From contig DS021202.1 in the NCBI GenBank assembly GCA_001735895.1, positions 44,925 to 78,639 of the forward strand: a stretch of 33,715 bases of DNA, read 5' to 3'. Positions 24,512 to 33,714 of the stretch are shown here, piece by piece. Below the pieces are notes generated by a model. That model saw only the letters and a program-made list of their open reading frames with translations. It did not search any database and was not told where the DNA came from. Every line of letters starts with the position of its first letter. Position 1 is the first letter of the stretch. This DNA is from Olavius algarvensis Gamma 3 endosymbiont. Lineage in GTDB: Bacteria > Pseudomonadota > Gammaproteobacteria > GCA-001735895. Position numbers and translations under genes: made by a program.

Positions 24512-25414
24512 CTACCCGTTATTCTTAAAATAACCCTGCGCGAATTCAAGCAGTTCCTCCATTACGGTGACACGAAATTTCTGGCGTTGACGCACAAATG
24601 AGAAAGGGCGGCTCAACGGGGGATCAAGCTGCAATTCACACAGCGTTTTCAGCTTCAATTCCTTGCCGATAATGGAACGAGAAATAATGGTCAGGCCCAT
24701 ACCGGCTTCAACGGCGCCTTTGATCGCTTCCGGGCTGCCGAGTTCGAGACAGATATCCATCTCGTTGGGACTGACATTTTTGTCGATCAGGTACTGCATG
24801 ATCACATCCCGGGTACCGGAACCCTCTTCCCGACTAACAAACGGAAATTGGGCGATTTCGGCGGCCTTGACCTTGGTACCGCGTTTGGCCAGTTCGTGAT
24901 CCGGAGCGGCAATGACCACCAGCTGATCGTCGTGACATACCTCCACGATCAGATTCTTATTACTCACCGGCGATTCGACTACTCCGAGATCGATGACGTT
25001 ATGCTCTACCATCGAGACAATCCCTTCCGAATTCGCAACCTTGAGCCGCAGATTGATATCGGGGTAACGGGTTTTGAATTCGCCGAGTAAGGCCGGCAGC
25101 ATGTATTCCGCAATCGTCGTGCTTGCCCCGATAGTCAAGGCGCCGCTGATTTCGCCGGTCAAATCGCGGACTGAATTTTCCATCTCGGAATACAGGTCGA
25201 AAATGCGCTCGGCGAACTCGGACACTCTTTCACCCGCAGGCGTCAGATTGACCTTGTTGTGCGTGCGATCGAACAGGCGGGTATTGAAATATTCTTCCAG
25301 CTGGCGCACCTGGAAAGTTACCGCGGGCTGGGTCATATGCAGAGCTTCCGCAGCCTTGGTAAAACTCAATAGCTTGGCTACGGTGTGGAAAACCTTGAGT
25401 CTTCGGTCGCTCAT
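24512..25414 (-). CDS. LysR-type transcriptional regulator
   Basis: A 300-residue LysR regulator. The N-terminal winged helix-turn-helix covers about residues 4-62 (FTKAAEALHMTQPAVTFQVR is the recognition unit), followed by the linker helix and a two-lobe periplasmic-binding-like effector domain (residues 90-295). In sequence it leans to the CysL/YeiE/CbbR-like branch rather than to metabolic regulators such as IlvY, but I cannot name the ligand or target. It is the promoter-proximal gene of the leftward group with the AI-2E-like transporter starting 36 bases downstream, so that transporter is an obvious candidate partner. Confidence 0.88.
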   Translation of the reverse strand: MSDRRLKVFHTVAKLLSFTKAAEALHMTQPAVTFQVRQLEEYFNTRLFDRTHNKVNLTPAGERVSEFAERIFDLYSEMENSVRDLTGEISGALTIGASTTIAEYMLPALLGEFKTRYPDINLRLKVANSEGIVSMVEHNVIDLGVVESPVSNKNLIVEVCHDDQLVVIAAPDHELAKRGTKVKAAEIAQFPFVSREEGSGTRDVIMQYLIDKNVSPNEMDICLELGSPEAIKGAVEAGMGLTIISRSIIGKELKLKTLCELQLDPPLSRPFSFVRQRQKFRVTVMEELLEFAQGYFKNNG

Positions 25415-25486
25415 TGAAGTGCCTGGCCCATCAAACGGGTTGATTATTATATATTACTTCTATTAATACCTACAGGAGAGATAAAA

Positions 25487-25585
25487 TTGTTTGATGATAG
25501 GGGGCTAATTCTGACCGCCACACTGAGAGCCAGCTTTAAAAAAGATGGTAAATATTTGGATGACAGCTATTCTTTTGATTCGTAA
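25487..25585 (+). CDS. Possible small ORF, 32 residues, TTG start with strong ribosome-binding site
   Basis: TTG at 25487 is preceded by AGGAGAG (25474-25480) at a spacing of six bases, better than most ribosome sites in the window. The frame runs 32 codons to TAA 25583-25585. The product is compact and mixed polar/hydrophobic (it contains LILTATLRASFKKDGKYLDD), with a faint resemblance to one repeat of cyanovirin-like CVNH domains but without the cysteine. It could be a genuine small protein, a leader peptide, or the remnant of a larger gene. It lies between divergent lysR and the DUF4124 gene. Confidence 0.3.
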   Translation: MFDDRGLILTATLRASFKKDGKYLDDSYSFDS

Positions 25586-25618
25586 ACTACTGTAATTGCA
25601 GCAAGGATAGGTATTCTA

Positions 25619-26047
25619 ATGCGCTATTCGGTTTTCCTGATATTACTCGCATCGATGTCGCTCAACGCGGGATCCATCCGCAAGTGGGTCGATGAGGAAG
25701 GTAACGTCCACTACGGCGATTCGCCCCCGGCAACCGCGAAAACCGAGGGTGTCCGGGTTCAGGCAGCGCCCAGCAATCCGGGCAAGGCTTTGCCGCGGCT
25801 GGGCTCGTCCGGAGATTCGGAGTCCTCGGATGGCGACGCAACCGATACCGCAGCCGGCAGTAGCGAGGTTCCCTCCGACCAGGCCAAGATCGCCTGCGAC
25901 AACGCGCAGGAAGACTTGAGAGTGATCAACAACAGCGCTCGCATCAAGATGAAAATCGGCGACGGCAGTACCCGCTATATGACGACCGAGGAAATCGAGG
26001 AACGCAAAACCCAGTCTGAGGCCGACATCAAGCGTTTTTGTAAATGA
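25619..26047 (+). CDS. DUF4124-domain exported protein
   Basis: A 142-residue protein with an N-terminal signal peptide (residues 1-17, MRYSVFLILLASMSLNA). It then has the DUF4124 signature RKWVDEEGNVHYGDSPP at about 21-37, a small beta-rich unit common in exported proteins of gammaproteobacteria. A low-complexity Ser/Asp/Gly linker (residues 60-88) precedes a short helical tail. The function is unknown; a cell-envelope location is inferred from the signal peptide. AAGGAT before the ATG serves as ribosome site. The next gene, proS, has its own likely promoter. Confidence 0.85.
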   Translation: MRYSVFLILLASMSLNAGSIRKWVDEEGNVHYGDSPPATAKTEGVRVQAAPSNPGKALPRLGSSGDSESSDGDATDTAAGSSEVPSDQAKIACDNAQEDLRVINNSARIKMKIGDGSTRYMTTEEIEERKTQSEADIKRFCK

Positions 26048-26068
26048 ACCGCCGCGACACTTAATATA

Positions 26069-26097
26069 CTGTTAACCGCGGGTGGATTCACTATAAT
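26069..26097 (+). promoter_or_regulatory. Possible promoter of proS
   Basis: A perfect TATAAT at 26092-26097 lies 50 bases before the proS ATG. The -35 candidate CTGTTA (26069-26074) with a 17-base spacer is poor, so this may be a weak or activated promoter. Confidence 0.4.
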
Positions 26098-26146
26098 GCG
26101 CCGAATCTAAAAATTTCTGGTGCCCCCCTGCTGTGTTTGTATTCCT

Positions 26147-27856
26147 ATGAGAGCTTCTCGCTTCCACCTCGCAACCCTCAAAGAAACACCGGTAGACGCC
26201 GAAATCGTCAGCCATCAACTAATGCTGCGCGCCGGCATGATCCGCCGCCATGCGGCTGGAATTTACAGCTGGTTACCCCTTGGATTGCGCGTCTTGCGCA
26301 AGGTCGAACATATCGTGCGGCAAGAGATGGACCGGGCCGGGGCGCTCGAGCTGCTAATGCCGTCGTTTCAGCCCGCCGAGTTATGGCAGGAGTCGGGACG
26401 CTGGGATCAATTCGGCCCGGAGCTGCTGCGGCTCGCGGATCGCCATCAGCGCGACGCCTGTATCGGCCCCACGCACGAAGAGATCATCACCGATATCTTT
26501 CGCCGGGAGGTCAATAGCTACCGGCAGTTACCGGTTAACTTTTACCAAATCCAGACCAAGTTCCGAGACGAAATAAGGCCCCGGTTCGGGATCATGCGCT
26601 CGCGTGAATTCATCATGAAGGATGCCTATTCCTTCGATCTCGATCAGGCTGCAATGCAGCGCGCCTACGACATTATGGATCGAGCCTATGTCAGAATTTT
26701 CGATCGCTTCGGCCTCGATTATCGAGCGGTCAGCGCAGATTCGGGCGCGATTGGCGGCAGCACTTCCCAGGAGTTTCACGTGCTCGCCGATTCAGGCGAA
26801 GATGCGATCGCGTTTTCGGACCAGAGCGAATTCGCGGCAAACATAGAAACCGTCGAAGCGCCGGCGCCGGCGGCCGAGCGCGCGGCGCCTGCCGCCGCGA
26901 TGGAAACCGTCGATACTCCGGGTATGAATACCATCGAGGAACTCGCCGCGGGCCTCGGCGTGACGGCGCAACAATGCTTGAAAACCCTGATCGCCGACGC
27001 CGAAGATGGCGGACTGGTGGCGCTGGTATTACGCGGCGATCACGAACTCAACGTACTCAAGGCCGGGCAACTCGACGGCGTCGCCAATCCGTTACGCTTG
27101 GCGCAGCGCGAAAAAATTGTCGAAATCCTGGGTAATGACATCGGCTCAATCGGACCCATCGGGCTGGACATCCCCGCATTCGTCGATTTCAGCGCCGCCC
27201 AGCTGAGCGACTTCGTCTGCGGCGCCAACCAACACGACAAACATCTGATCAACGCCAACTGGGGACGCGACTGCGATGAACCGGTTAGCGCCGATATCCG
27301 CAACGTGGTCGCGGGTGACCCCAGTCCCGACGGCAAGGGCCAACTCAAAATTCTACGCGGTATCGAAGTCGGCCATATATTTCAGCTGGGTCAAAAGTAT
27401 TCGGAAACCATGCAGGCAACAGTGCTGGATGAACAGGGCAAGGCGACCTATCCTTTCATGGGTTGTTACGGCATCGGCGTCACGCGCGTGGTGGCGGCCG
27501 CGATCGAGCAAAACCACGATGAACATGGCATCATCTGGCCCGATACCCTGGCGCCGTTTCAACTGGCGATCTGTCCGATCAACTATCACAAATCAGACCT
27601 GGTCAAGCAGGCGGCCGACGAATTTTACGATAGCTGCCGCAGCGCCGGACGCGATGTGTTTCTCGACGATCGCCCGCTGCGGCCGGGTGTCATGTTTTCC
27701 GACATGGAATTAATCGGGGTTCCGCATCGCGTGGTCTTCAGCGAACGCGGTCTTAAGGCGCAACAGTTCGAGTACAAGGGTCGACGCGACGCCAGCGCCC
27801 AGGAACTGCCGCTTGCGGACCTCGGCGATTTCCTGCAAAGGATTTTTACCGACTAG
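26147..27856 (+). CDS. proS: Prolyl-tRNA synthetase (bacterial type, with editing domain)
   Basis: ProS charges tRNA-Pro and hydrolyses mischarged Ala-tRNA-Pro. The 569-residue protein is the long bacterial type: class II catalytic core split around an INS (YbaK-like) editing insertion at about residues 220-390. Motif 2 is seen as [21 protein letters not shown] with TNE-type start [14 protein letters not shown], motif 3 as the [13 protein letters not shown] stretch, and a C-terminal anticodon-binding domain follows. The ATG at 26147 fits the conserved [15 protein letters not shown] start; a GTG nine codons earlier adds unrelated residues. It is followed directly by the lytic transglycosylase, a pairing seen in pseudomonads. 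Confidence 0.96.
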   Translation: MRASRFHLATLKETPVDAEIVSHQLMLRAGMIRRHAAGIYSWLPLGLRVLRKVEHIVRQEMDRAGALELLMPSFQPAELWQESGRWDQFGPELLRLADRHQRDACIGPTHEEIITDIFRREVNSYRQLPVNFYQIQTKFRDEIRPRFGIMRSREFIMKDAYSFDLDQAAMQRAYDIMDRAYVRIFDRFGLDYRAVSADSGAIGGSTSQEFHVLADSGEDAIAFSDQSEFAANIETVEAPAPAAERAAPAAAMETVDTPGMNTIEELAAGLGVTAQQCLKTLIADAEDGGLVALVLRGDHELNVLKAGQLDGVANPLRLAQREKIVEILGNDIGSIGPIGLDIPAFVDFSAAQLSDFVCGANQHDKHLINANWGRDCDEPVSADIRNVVAGDPSPDGKGQLKILRGIEVGHIFQLGQKYSETMQATVLDEQGKATYPFMGCYGIGVTRVVAAAIEQNHDEHGIIWPDTLAPFQLAICPINYHKSDLVKQAADEFYDSCRSAGRDVFLDDRPLRPGVMFSDMELIGVPHRVVFSERGLKAQQFEYKGRRDASAQELPLADLGDFLQRIFTD

Positions 27857-28431
27857 TGGCTTTGCATGCTAGACAACTCGCGGCATTGTTGTTCCTGTCA
27901 CTCCTTTGCCTGGCGTCAAATCCGTCGCGAGCCTCGACCGATCCCGCGTTAAGCCAACTCTTGAAAGAGGCGATTGAGTCCGACTCGGGATTCGAAGACC
28001 GCTTCGATGCACCGGTATGGTTGCTCGACATGTCGCGTCGCCTGAAAAAATTCGTCGCCGACCCCGAAGTACGTATTCCATTGCTCAAGCAAGTTCACTA
28101 CGAGGCAAAGCGGGTCGGCATCGAGCCCGAGCTGGTCCTCGCCGTGATAGAAGTGGAAAGCCGCTTCGACGAGTTTGCGATTTCGGTTTCGGGCGCGCGC
28201 GGGCTGATGCAAGTCATGCCTTTCTGGCTCAATGAAATCGGAATTTCGGATGACAACCTGTTCAAGATTCGCACCAATCTGCGCATGGGCTGCACCATAT
28301 TGCGTTACTACATCGATATGGAGCCCAACGATCTGGGCCGTGCCCTGGCGCGCTACAATGGCAGCCTCGGAAAATCCGTATATCCGAACAAGGTAATTTC
28401 GGCCCTGCACAAACACTGGTTCAAACAATAA
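27856..28431 (+). CDS. Lytic transglycosylase (SLT domain), exported
   Basis: A 191-residue periplasmic enzyme that cleaves the MurNAc-GlcNAc bond of peptidoglycan to give 1,6-anhydro ends. The signal peptide covers residues 1-26 (hydrophobic core LAALLFLSLLCLA), and the SLT domain follows with catalytic Glu101 in VESRFDEFAIS, then GARGLMQVMP, and the AxYNGSLG block near the end. The proposed GTG start shares one base with the proS stop, so translation is coupled. The mature domain is small, consistent with a soluble MltE/SLT-like enzyme without a LysM module. Confidence 0.85.
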   Translation: MALHARQLAALLFLSLLCLASNPSRASTDPALSQLLKEAIESDSGFEDRFDAPVWLLDMSRRLKKFVADPEVRIPLLKQVHYEAKRVGIEPELVLAVIEVESRFDEFAISVSGARGLMQVMPFWLNEIGISDDNLFKIRTNLRMGCTILRYYIDMEPNDLGRALARYNGSLGKSVYPNKVISALHKHWFKQ

Positions 28432-28468
28432 ATTTCGGCGGCCGGAAAGCCCCCTACCCATCGACCCT

Positions 28469-29644
28469 ATGTCCCTGACCAGCAAATTGAGACGCATCGC
28501 GCTGGAGCAACAGGGCTTGCTGAAAACGAATTCCTTCGGGCGCGGGAAAAAAGCCGTGTTACGCGCGATCCAGCAACTCGGATACGTACAGATAGACACC
28601 ATCTCAGTGGTGGCACGGGCGCATCATCACGTACTCTGGTCCCGGGTCGGCAACTACCGCGCGGATTTTCTCGCTCAACTGGTAGCCGAACGCGAGCTGT
28701 TCGAGTACTGGTCCCATGCCGCGGCCTGGATGCCGATGTCCGACTACCGCTTCGCTCTGCCGCGCATGACACAACTCAATGACAGCGTGTGGTTCGCAAG
28801 CTGCGATCAGAAAATACAGCGTGAAGTACTGAAACGCATCGAGATCGAAGGTCCGATGCGGGCGCGGGATTTTTCGGATCCGAGTCACCGTAGCGGCGGA
28901 TGGTGGGAATGGAAGCCGGCGAAGCAGGCGCTGGAGCAATTGTTTATGCAAGGCGAACTCATGGTCAGTTCGCGCCTGGGATTCCAGAAAGTATATGACT
29001 TGCCCGAACGTGTATTACCCGATTCAGTCGATACCCGTGAACCGGACATGGATGAGTATGCAGGCTACCTTATCGATACCAACCTGCGCGCCCATGGTTG
29101 CGCCAGTCTGGTTTCGCTGACCTACCTACGCAAGGGCAAGCAGCTGCGCGCGGCCGTAAGAAGTCAACTCGAGGCGAGAATCGAAACCGAAGCGTTGACT
29201 AGCGTCACGCTGGCCAACGGAACCCAGTTGTACATCGATCCCGAGCTGCTCGAATCCAGGGCGCCGCGCAGCTCTGCGCTGGTTCGCATTCTGTCTCCTT
29301 TCGACAACGCCGTGATCCAACGCCAGCGCGGGCGGGAACTGTTTGATTTCGACTACCAGATCGAGTGTTATCTGCCTGCATCGAAACGCCGTTTCGGATA
29401 CTTCTGTCTGCCGCTCATGTATCGCGACCGCCTGGTGGGTCGTATCGATTGCAAGGCCCATCGGGCAGCCGGCAGGCTCGAAATAAAATCCATGCATATC
29501 GAACATCGCCTCGACGCCGCTTTCGCTACCGCCTTTAATCGGGCAATACAGTCTTTTGCCGCCTTTAACGATTGCGCTGAAATCCAGTTCACGGCGGATC
29601 GATCGAATCCATATTTGCCCGAAATTCAATCGCAGGGCAATTAA
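28469..29644 (+). CDS. ycaQ: YcaQ/AlkX-like DNA glycosylase (winged-helix HTH_42 family)
   Basis: A 391-residue protein of the AlkZ/YcaQ superfamily, built of tandem winged helices, whose studied members excise bulky alkylated bases and unhook interstrand crosslinks. The catalytic region reads LGYVQIDTISVVARAHHHVLW. The Gln-x-Asp at residues 41-43 fits the Q-phi-D type reported for the YcaQ branch rather than the Q-phi-Q of AlkZ. A YWSHAAAWMP block and later conserved LSPFDNAVIQRQRGRELF follow. It starts at ATG 28469, is transcribed on its own after the lytic transglycosylase, and converges with the TVP38-type gene. Confidence 0.82.
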   Translation: MSLTSKLRRIALEQQGLLKTNSFGRGKKAVLRAIQQLGYVQIDTISVVARAHHHVLWSRVGNYRADFLAQLVAERELFEYWSHAAAWMPMSDYRFALPRMTQLNDSVWFASCDQKIQREVLKRIEIEGPMRARDFSDPSHRSGGWWEWKPAKQALEQLFMQGELMVSSRLGFQKVYDLPERVLPDSVDTREPDMDEYAGYLIDTNLRAHGCASLVSLTYLRKGKQLRAAVRSQLEARIETEALTSVTLANGTQLYIDPELLESRAPRSSALVRILSPFDNAVIQRQRGRELFDFDYQIECYLPASKRRFGYFCLPLMYRDRLVGRIDCKAHRAAGRLEIKSMHIEHRLDAAFATAFNRAIQSFAAFNDCAEIQFTADRSNPYLPEIQSQGN

Positions 29645-29678
29645 CTCGCGAAACGAATCGATTGAGCGCGCCGCCGGG

Positions 29679-30329
29679 TTAATAATTACCGCGGCGGTAG
29701 CTGACGACAACCGCCCCGGCGCTTATCGTCGACAGTAATACCAGCGGTCCGATGATCCACGGGTCCAGCAACATATCCAGCGATAGCGAACCGGCGGCGC
29801 TGTAAATGACCTTGGAATAAACATAGGACTTTATGGAAATCCCCAGAATCGCCGCGGCGATAAAATGACTCAAGCGAGCATTCAATATGCCGGCGCTGTA
29901 ATTAACCAGGGAATGGGGAAATGCGGGAAACACGCGCATCGCAAACAGAGTAAAAAAATTATCCTGCGCCTGCAATATTCTATAACTGCGCGAGTTTTCG
30001 ATCCGGTGTCGCCAGTCCGCCGTCAGAAAGTCGGAAAAAAAGTACGCCCCGACCCCGCCCAGGGTGCCGCCGGCGGCAAGAATAAAGGTTGCAATCGGCG
30101 GGGGATATAGCGGCGCCGCGATCCACAGAAACAGCGAACCCGCCAATGCGAAGGTAAACAGGACGGTCTGCATGGCAATCAAGATCAGGATCAACCACCA
30201 GTACTGCGCGTAACCCCGTGCCAATTCAAGCACCCTTGCCGCGTCGAGCCATCCGGCAATCTCGAGATACAATCCGATTGTAATCAGCAGCGCGACCAGC
30301 AGCAGTCTGGATCTATGTCGTTGGATCAC
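29679..30329 (-). CDS. TVP38/TMEM64-type membrane protein (VTT domain)
   Basis: A 216-residue inner-membrane protein with about six hydrophobic segments, starting at GTG 30329. The VTT/SNARE-associated signature appears as AAGGTLGGVGAYFFSDFLTA and the re-entrant loop FAMRVFPAFPHSLVNYSAGI. Related DedA/TVP38 proteins are proposed lipid scramblases or proton-coupled transporters, and the function of this subgroup is unsettled. It is the last gene of a leftward run with the lipoprotein and the ATPase upstream, 40 bases after the lipoprotein gene. Confidence 0.82.
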   Translation of the reverse strand: MIQRHRSRLLLVALLITIGLYLEIAGWLDAARVLELARGYAQYWWLILILIAMQTVLFTFALAGSLFLWIAAPLYPPPIATFILAAGGTLGGVGAYFFSDFLTADWRHRIENSRSYRILQAQDNFFTLFAMRVFPAFPHSLVNYSAGILNARLSHFIAAAILGISIKSYVYSKVIYSAAGSLSLDMLLDPWIIGPLVLLSTISAGAVVVSYRRGNY

Positions 30330-30369
30330 CGGGTTTCCCTATAGGCAGGAATCGCTGGCCGTGAATCCA

Positions 30370-30837
30370 CTATTCGAGATCGGTTATGCTGGCGGGCGCC
30401 CAGCCGGCATGCCGCAGCAACCACTCGCCATCTTTTTCCAGGCTAAGCTCGAGCCGGTATAGGCGGGCGCGCACTGCCGATAACGCTCCGACATTTGAAA
30501 TCACGCTACCCGCCATGGCTAGGTGTAGCCTGACCATGGCCTGGTTATCCGACAACAATTCGATTTCGTCTATCTTGGTAAATAGGTGGATATTCTTGTG
30601 ACGCAAGAAGTAGGCCCGCAACAAACCGGTAAGTGACTTTTTAGCATAACCTTTTTGATCATGGTAATTCTCATGAATCAGATCGGCCAGATCGCTCGAA
30701 CTGCGCGCTTCGGCGGCCGCGACACCGGCTTCGATGAAGTTACGGATTCGATCTTCCGGCGATTCTCCATTGGTGCTACAGCCCTGCAGCAATACAGTCA
30801 TCCAGAGCAATAACCACACCGGGGCCGACGATCTCAT
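30370..30837 (-). CDS. Lipoprotein with NTF2-like (SnoaL-type) domain
   Basis: A 155-residue predicted lipoprotein: signal peptide with lipobox LLQGC, acylated Cys20, and Ser/Thr at the following positions that would favour outer-membrane sorting. The mature part has a helix-rich start (DRIRNFIEAGVAAAEARSSS) and then an antiparallel sheet pattern (IHLFTKIDEIELL, MVRLHLAMAG, LYRLELSLEKDGEWLLRHAGW) resembling cone-fold NTF2-like domains. No catalytic motif is visible. It lies nine bases after the end of the ATPase gene and is probably co-transcribed. Confidence 0.7.
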   Translation of the reverse strand: MRSSAPVWLLLWMTVLLQGCSTNGESPEDRIRNFIEAGVAAAEARSSSDLADLIHENYHDQKGYAKKSLTGLLRAYFLRHKNIHLFTKIDEIELLSDNQAMVRLHLAMAGSVISNVGALSAVRARLYRLELSLEKDGEWLLRHAGWAPASITDLE

Positions 30838-30846
30838 GACATCGAC

Positions 30847-32612
30847 CTACAGGTCGTAGCGAGGCGGTGCAACCTTGAGCACTTCCTCGATCGTGGTCAA
30901 GCCGCGCGCCACCTTTTGGGCGCCTGCCAGATTTAGCGGTTTCATACCCATGCGGATCGCCGCCTTGCGAAATTTGATCAAATTGAAATTGTCGTCGATT
31001 TCCTGTTTCAGTTCATCGCTCAACGACATCATCTCGTAAATACCGATGCGACCGATAAACCCGGTCTGCCGACATTCGAGACAGCCCTCGGCGACGGCAA
31101 TTTTATCCGGCGGCGATGTGGTCCAGGGTTTGATCAGGGCTTGCCACTCAAGCGGATCGAAACTGGTTTCATGTTTACAGTGCGGACACAGCGTGCGCAC
31201 CAGCCGTTGCGCGACCACGCCGATCAGAGTCGCGGTAATCAGGTATGACGGCACGCCGATTTCGGCCAAACGCGCAATCGCCGAAGGCGCATCGTTGGTA
31301 TGCAATGTCGATAACACCAGGTGCCCGGTAAGCGCCGCCTGCACCGCCATTTCCGCGGTCTCCCGATCGCGAATTTCGCCGACCATGATAATGTCGGGAT
31401 CCTGGCGTAACAGGGTTTTAACGCCAGCGGCAAAATCCAGCTGAATATTATGCTGTACCTGCATCTGATTGAAGGCGGGTTCGATCAGTTCGATCGGATC
31501 CTCGATGGTGCACACATTGACTTCCGGAGTCGCCAGGTGTTTAAGGCTGGTATACAAAGTTGTGGTTTTACCCGATCCGGTCGGACCGGTTACCAGAATG
31601 ATTCCATAGGGCCGGGAAATCATATCGTTCCAGATAGTGGATTCTTTTTTTCCAGACCCAGGGCGGCAAAGTTTTTGACCAGCACCTCAGGATCGAAGAT
31701 TCGCAGCACCAGTTTTTCACCAAAGGCGGTTGGCATGCTCGACAAGCGCAATTCGATCTCGGCGCCATCGGGTGACAGCGTTTTGATACGGCCGTCCTGC
31801 GGCTTGCGTTTTTCGGCAACATCGAGTCGTCCCATAATCTTGATTCGACTGACTACCGCGGCGGTAATATTGGCGGGGATTTCGTATACTTGGTGCATGA
31901 CACCGTCGATTCGAAAACGTACGTTACCCTGTTCGCGGCGGGGTTCGATATGAATATCGCTGGCGCGCTGGCTGAAGGCATATTGCATTAACCAGTCGAC
32001 GATACTGACGATGTGCTGATCTTCGGCGTCTACCTTGCCGGTTTTTCCTAGCTCGATGAGTTGTTCGAGGTTTTGAATATTACCCGGCAACTCACCCAGA
32101 GCCTTGTTACCGGCGCCCTCCATCGCCTTGCTGACGCTGTAAAACTCGATCAGGTAATTCTTTAGTTCCCGGGGATTCGCCAGCACCGTCGTAATCGGCT
32201 TATTGACGATGCGATCCAGTTCATCCATCCATTCGAGCCGGTAGGGATCGGTTACCGCAATTACGACTTCGCTAGCGGTCACTTTAACCGGCAAGATGCC
32301 AAAACGGGACGCATAGGCATAGGAGGTAATAGAGGTGCAGGACGCAACATCCATTTTTAACGGATCGAAATGATAGCGACTTAATCCGGATTTCTCAGCC
32401 AACCAGTCGGTTAGCATATCGAGCGACAACGGCTGCTGGGGATTCGATTTGTGGTTCCATTGCCGGCCGGCGATGATTTCCAGCGGATGCAGGGATTTTC
32501 TGGCCTGGGCGGATACCAGCGAAGTGACCATACTAGCCTTCTCCTGCTCGACGATATCCTCGGATACCAGCGCTTCGAGTATCCCTTCCAGGGTACAGAC
32601 GGGTTTGGTCAC
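30847..32612 (-). pseudogene. gspE: GspE/PilB-type secretion ATPase, interrupted by a one-base frameshift
   Basis: The gene starts at GTG 32612 and reads through the T2SSE N-terminal domain (SRYHFDPLKMDVASCTSI at about 100-117) and the first half of the ATPase core. It stops at 31620 after an A7 run (T7 at 31645-31651 on the plus strand). A second frame starting at 31623 continues with [11 protein letters not shown], Walker [12 protein letters not shown], Walker [13 protein letters not shown] and the zinc-binding CPHC ... CLEC pair. Restoring one A gives a continuous 588-residue protein matching family length. Genuine inactivation, phase variation or a sequencing error in the homopolymer are all possible. 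No other gsp or pil genes are nearby. Confidence 0.85.
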
Positions 32613-32676
32613 AATATAAGCCTTAGCGTAATTCTTTAATGCATATTAGCAGGAAATTACGGACTTACATTGCTGA

Positions 32677-33168
32677 TTATTGTGAAGAGATTTTCTTTGG
32701 CTGCCAGTTTTGTATGAACTGCTCGATCATATCGCGGGTAACCGGACCCACTTGCCGCGCTACCACTTCGCCCTCGGGGGTAACCAGGAAAGTCGTCGGC
32801 AATCCGGGGATCAAACCCAATTCCGATTCCTGGGTCGGTTTCGAATTAACAATCGGGTAAGTAATGAAATAGTCGTCCAGAAAAGTCTTCAATTGCTGAT
32901 CGCCGATCAGTTCGGTATTAATGCCGATTACCATTGCATCCGTGTTCACATGATCGTCGTGAAAAGATTGTAACTCCGGCATTTCGACGATACAGGGAGG
33001 GCACCAGGTAGCCCAGTAATTTACCACCACCCACTTCCCTAAATAGCTTTTAAGATTCGCCTTGTTGCCATGAATATCGGTCAGAGGCATATCGACCGCC
33101 AGCGCCGCAAACGGTATCGCCAAAGCCAGTACTAAAACGTACAATCTTTTTTTCAAGCCTTCAATCAT
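32677..33168 (-). CDS. TlpA/ResA-like thiol-disulfide oxidoreductase
   Basis: A 163-residue exported or membrane-anchored thioredoxin-fold protein. The hydrophobic N-terminus (residues 9-24, LYVLVLALAIPFAALA) is a signal peptide or anchor, and the active site is WCPPC (Cys56, Cys59) inside NYWATWCPPCIVEMPELQ. The cis-proline loop appears as IPGLPTTFLVTPEGEVV. A role in reducing envelope disulfides, such as cytochrome c maturation or repair, is inferred. It is upstream of the ATPase gene on the same strand with a 64-base gap. Confidence 0.87.
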   Translation of the reverse strand: MIEGLKKRLYVLVLALAIPFAALAVDMPLTDIHGNKANLKSYLGKWVVVNYWATWCPPCIVEMPELQSFHDDHVNTDAMVIGINTELIGDQQLKTFLDDYFITYPIVNSKPTQESELGLIPGLPTTFLVTPEGEVVARQVGPVTRDMIEQFIQNWQPKKISSQ

Positions 33169-33350
33169 AGTTAATCCCGTCGTCCCAGTTAGGAGGATAT
33201 AATCGGATTTTAGTTCAAAATTTCAGAAATTAATCGTTTTCCCGACTGCCCGGTTGAATCCGATCTGCGCCGGGGCGGCGAAATTCGGGAACAATCGATG
33301 CGGCCCCGGGATACAAACGCGTCGACCGGCATGACGACTTGTTCGACGAC

Positions 33351-33381
33351 AAAAAAAAGCCCGCATCGGCGGGCTTTTTTT
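33351..33381 (-). terminator. Intrinsic terminator after the LysM gene
   Basis: A GCCCGC/GCGGGC stem around the tetraloop ATCG, flanked by an A8 run on one side and a T7 run on the other, so it could act in both directions. Its main use is to end the leftward transcript of the LysM gene 16 bases upstream. Confidence 0.9.
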
Positions 33382-33396
33382 CATATCGGCCTGACC

Positions 33397-33714
33397 CTAC
33401 TGCGCCAGGTAATCCAGGTCGGAAGCCTCGGTTTCGCCGAGGGTCCAGGCGCCACGGTTGCGGGCGTGCGCTATCGCCGCGCCGCGCTCGGCTCCCTTGG
33501 CCTTGGGAATATAGAAATACTGACCGGGATGTATCAGGTCGGCATCCTTGATCTGGCCCGAGTTGGCCTTGTAGATGAGTGGCCACATGTACGGATCGCC
33601 GTAGATGGTGTCCTGGCCGGAGATATTCCACAGATTATCACCGCTAACCACGAGGTATCCACCGATGTAGGGAGAGTCTTCTTGCATCGGCTCTTTATCC
33701 ATGGTTTCAGCCAT
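33397..33714 (-). CDS. LysM-domain protein, C-terminal part (5' end at or beyond the window edge)
   Basis: The visible 105 residues contain one LysM domain (GYLVVSGDNLWNISGQ ... ADLIHPGQYFYIPK, about residues 19-71), which binds GlcNAc in peptidoglycan. A non-conserved Ala/Glu-rich tail follows. The first visible Met is at the extreme edge, and the sequence has no signal peptide, so the real start is likely outside the window and this Met is internal. It ends at TAG and is followed by a strong terminator. Confidence 0.75.
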   Translation of the reverse strand: MAETMDKEPMQEDSPYIGGYLVVSGDNLWNISGQDTIYGDPYMWPLIYKANSGQIKDADLIHPGQYFYIPKAKGAERGAAIAHARNRGAWTLGETEASDLDYLAQ

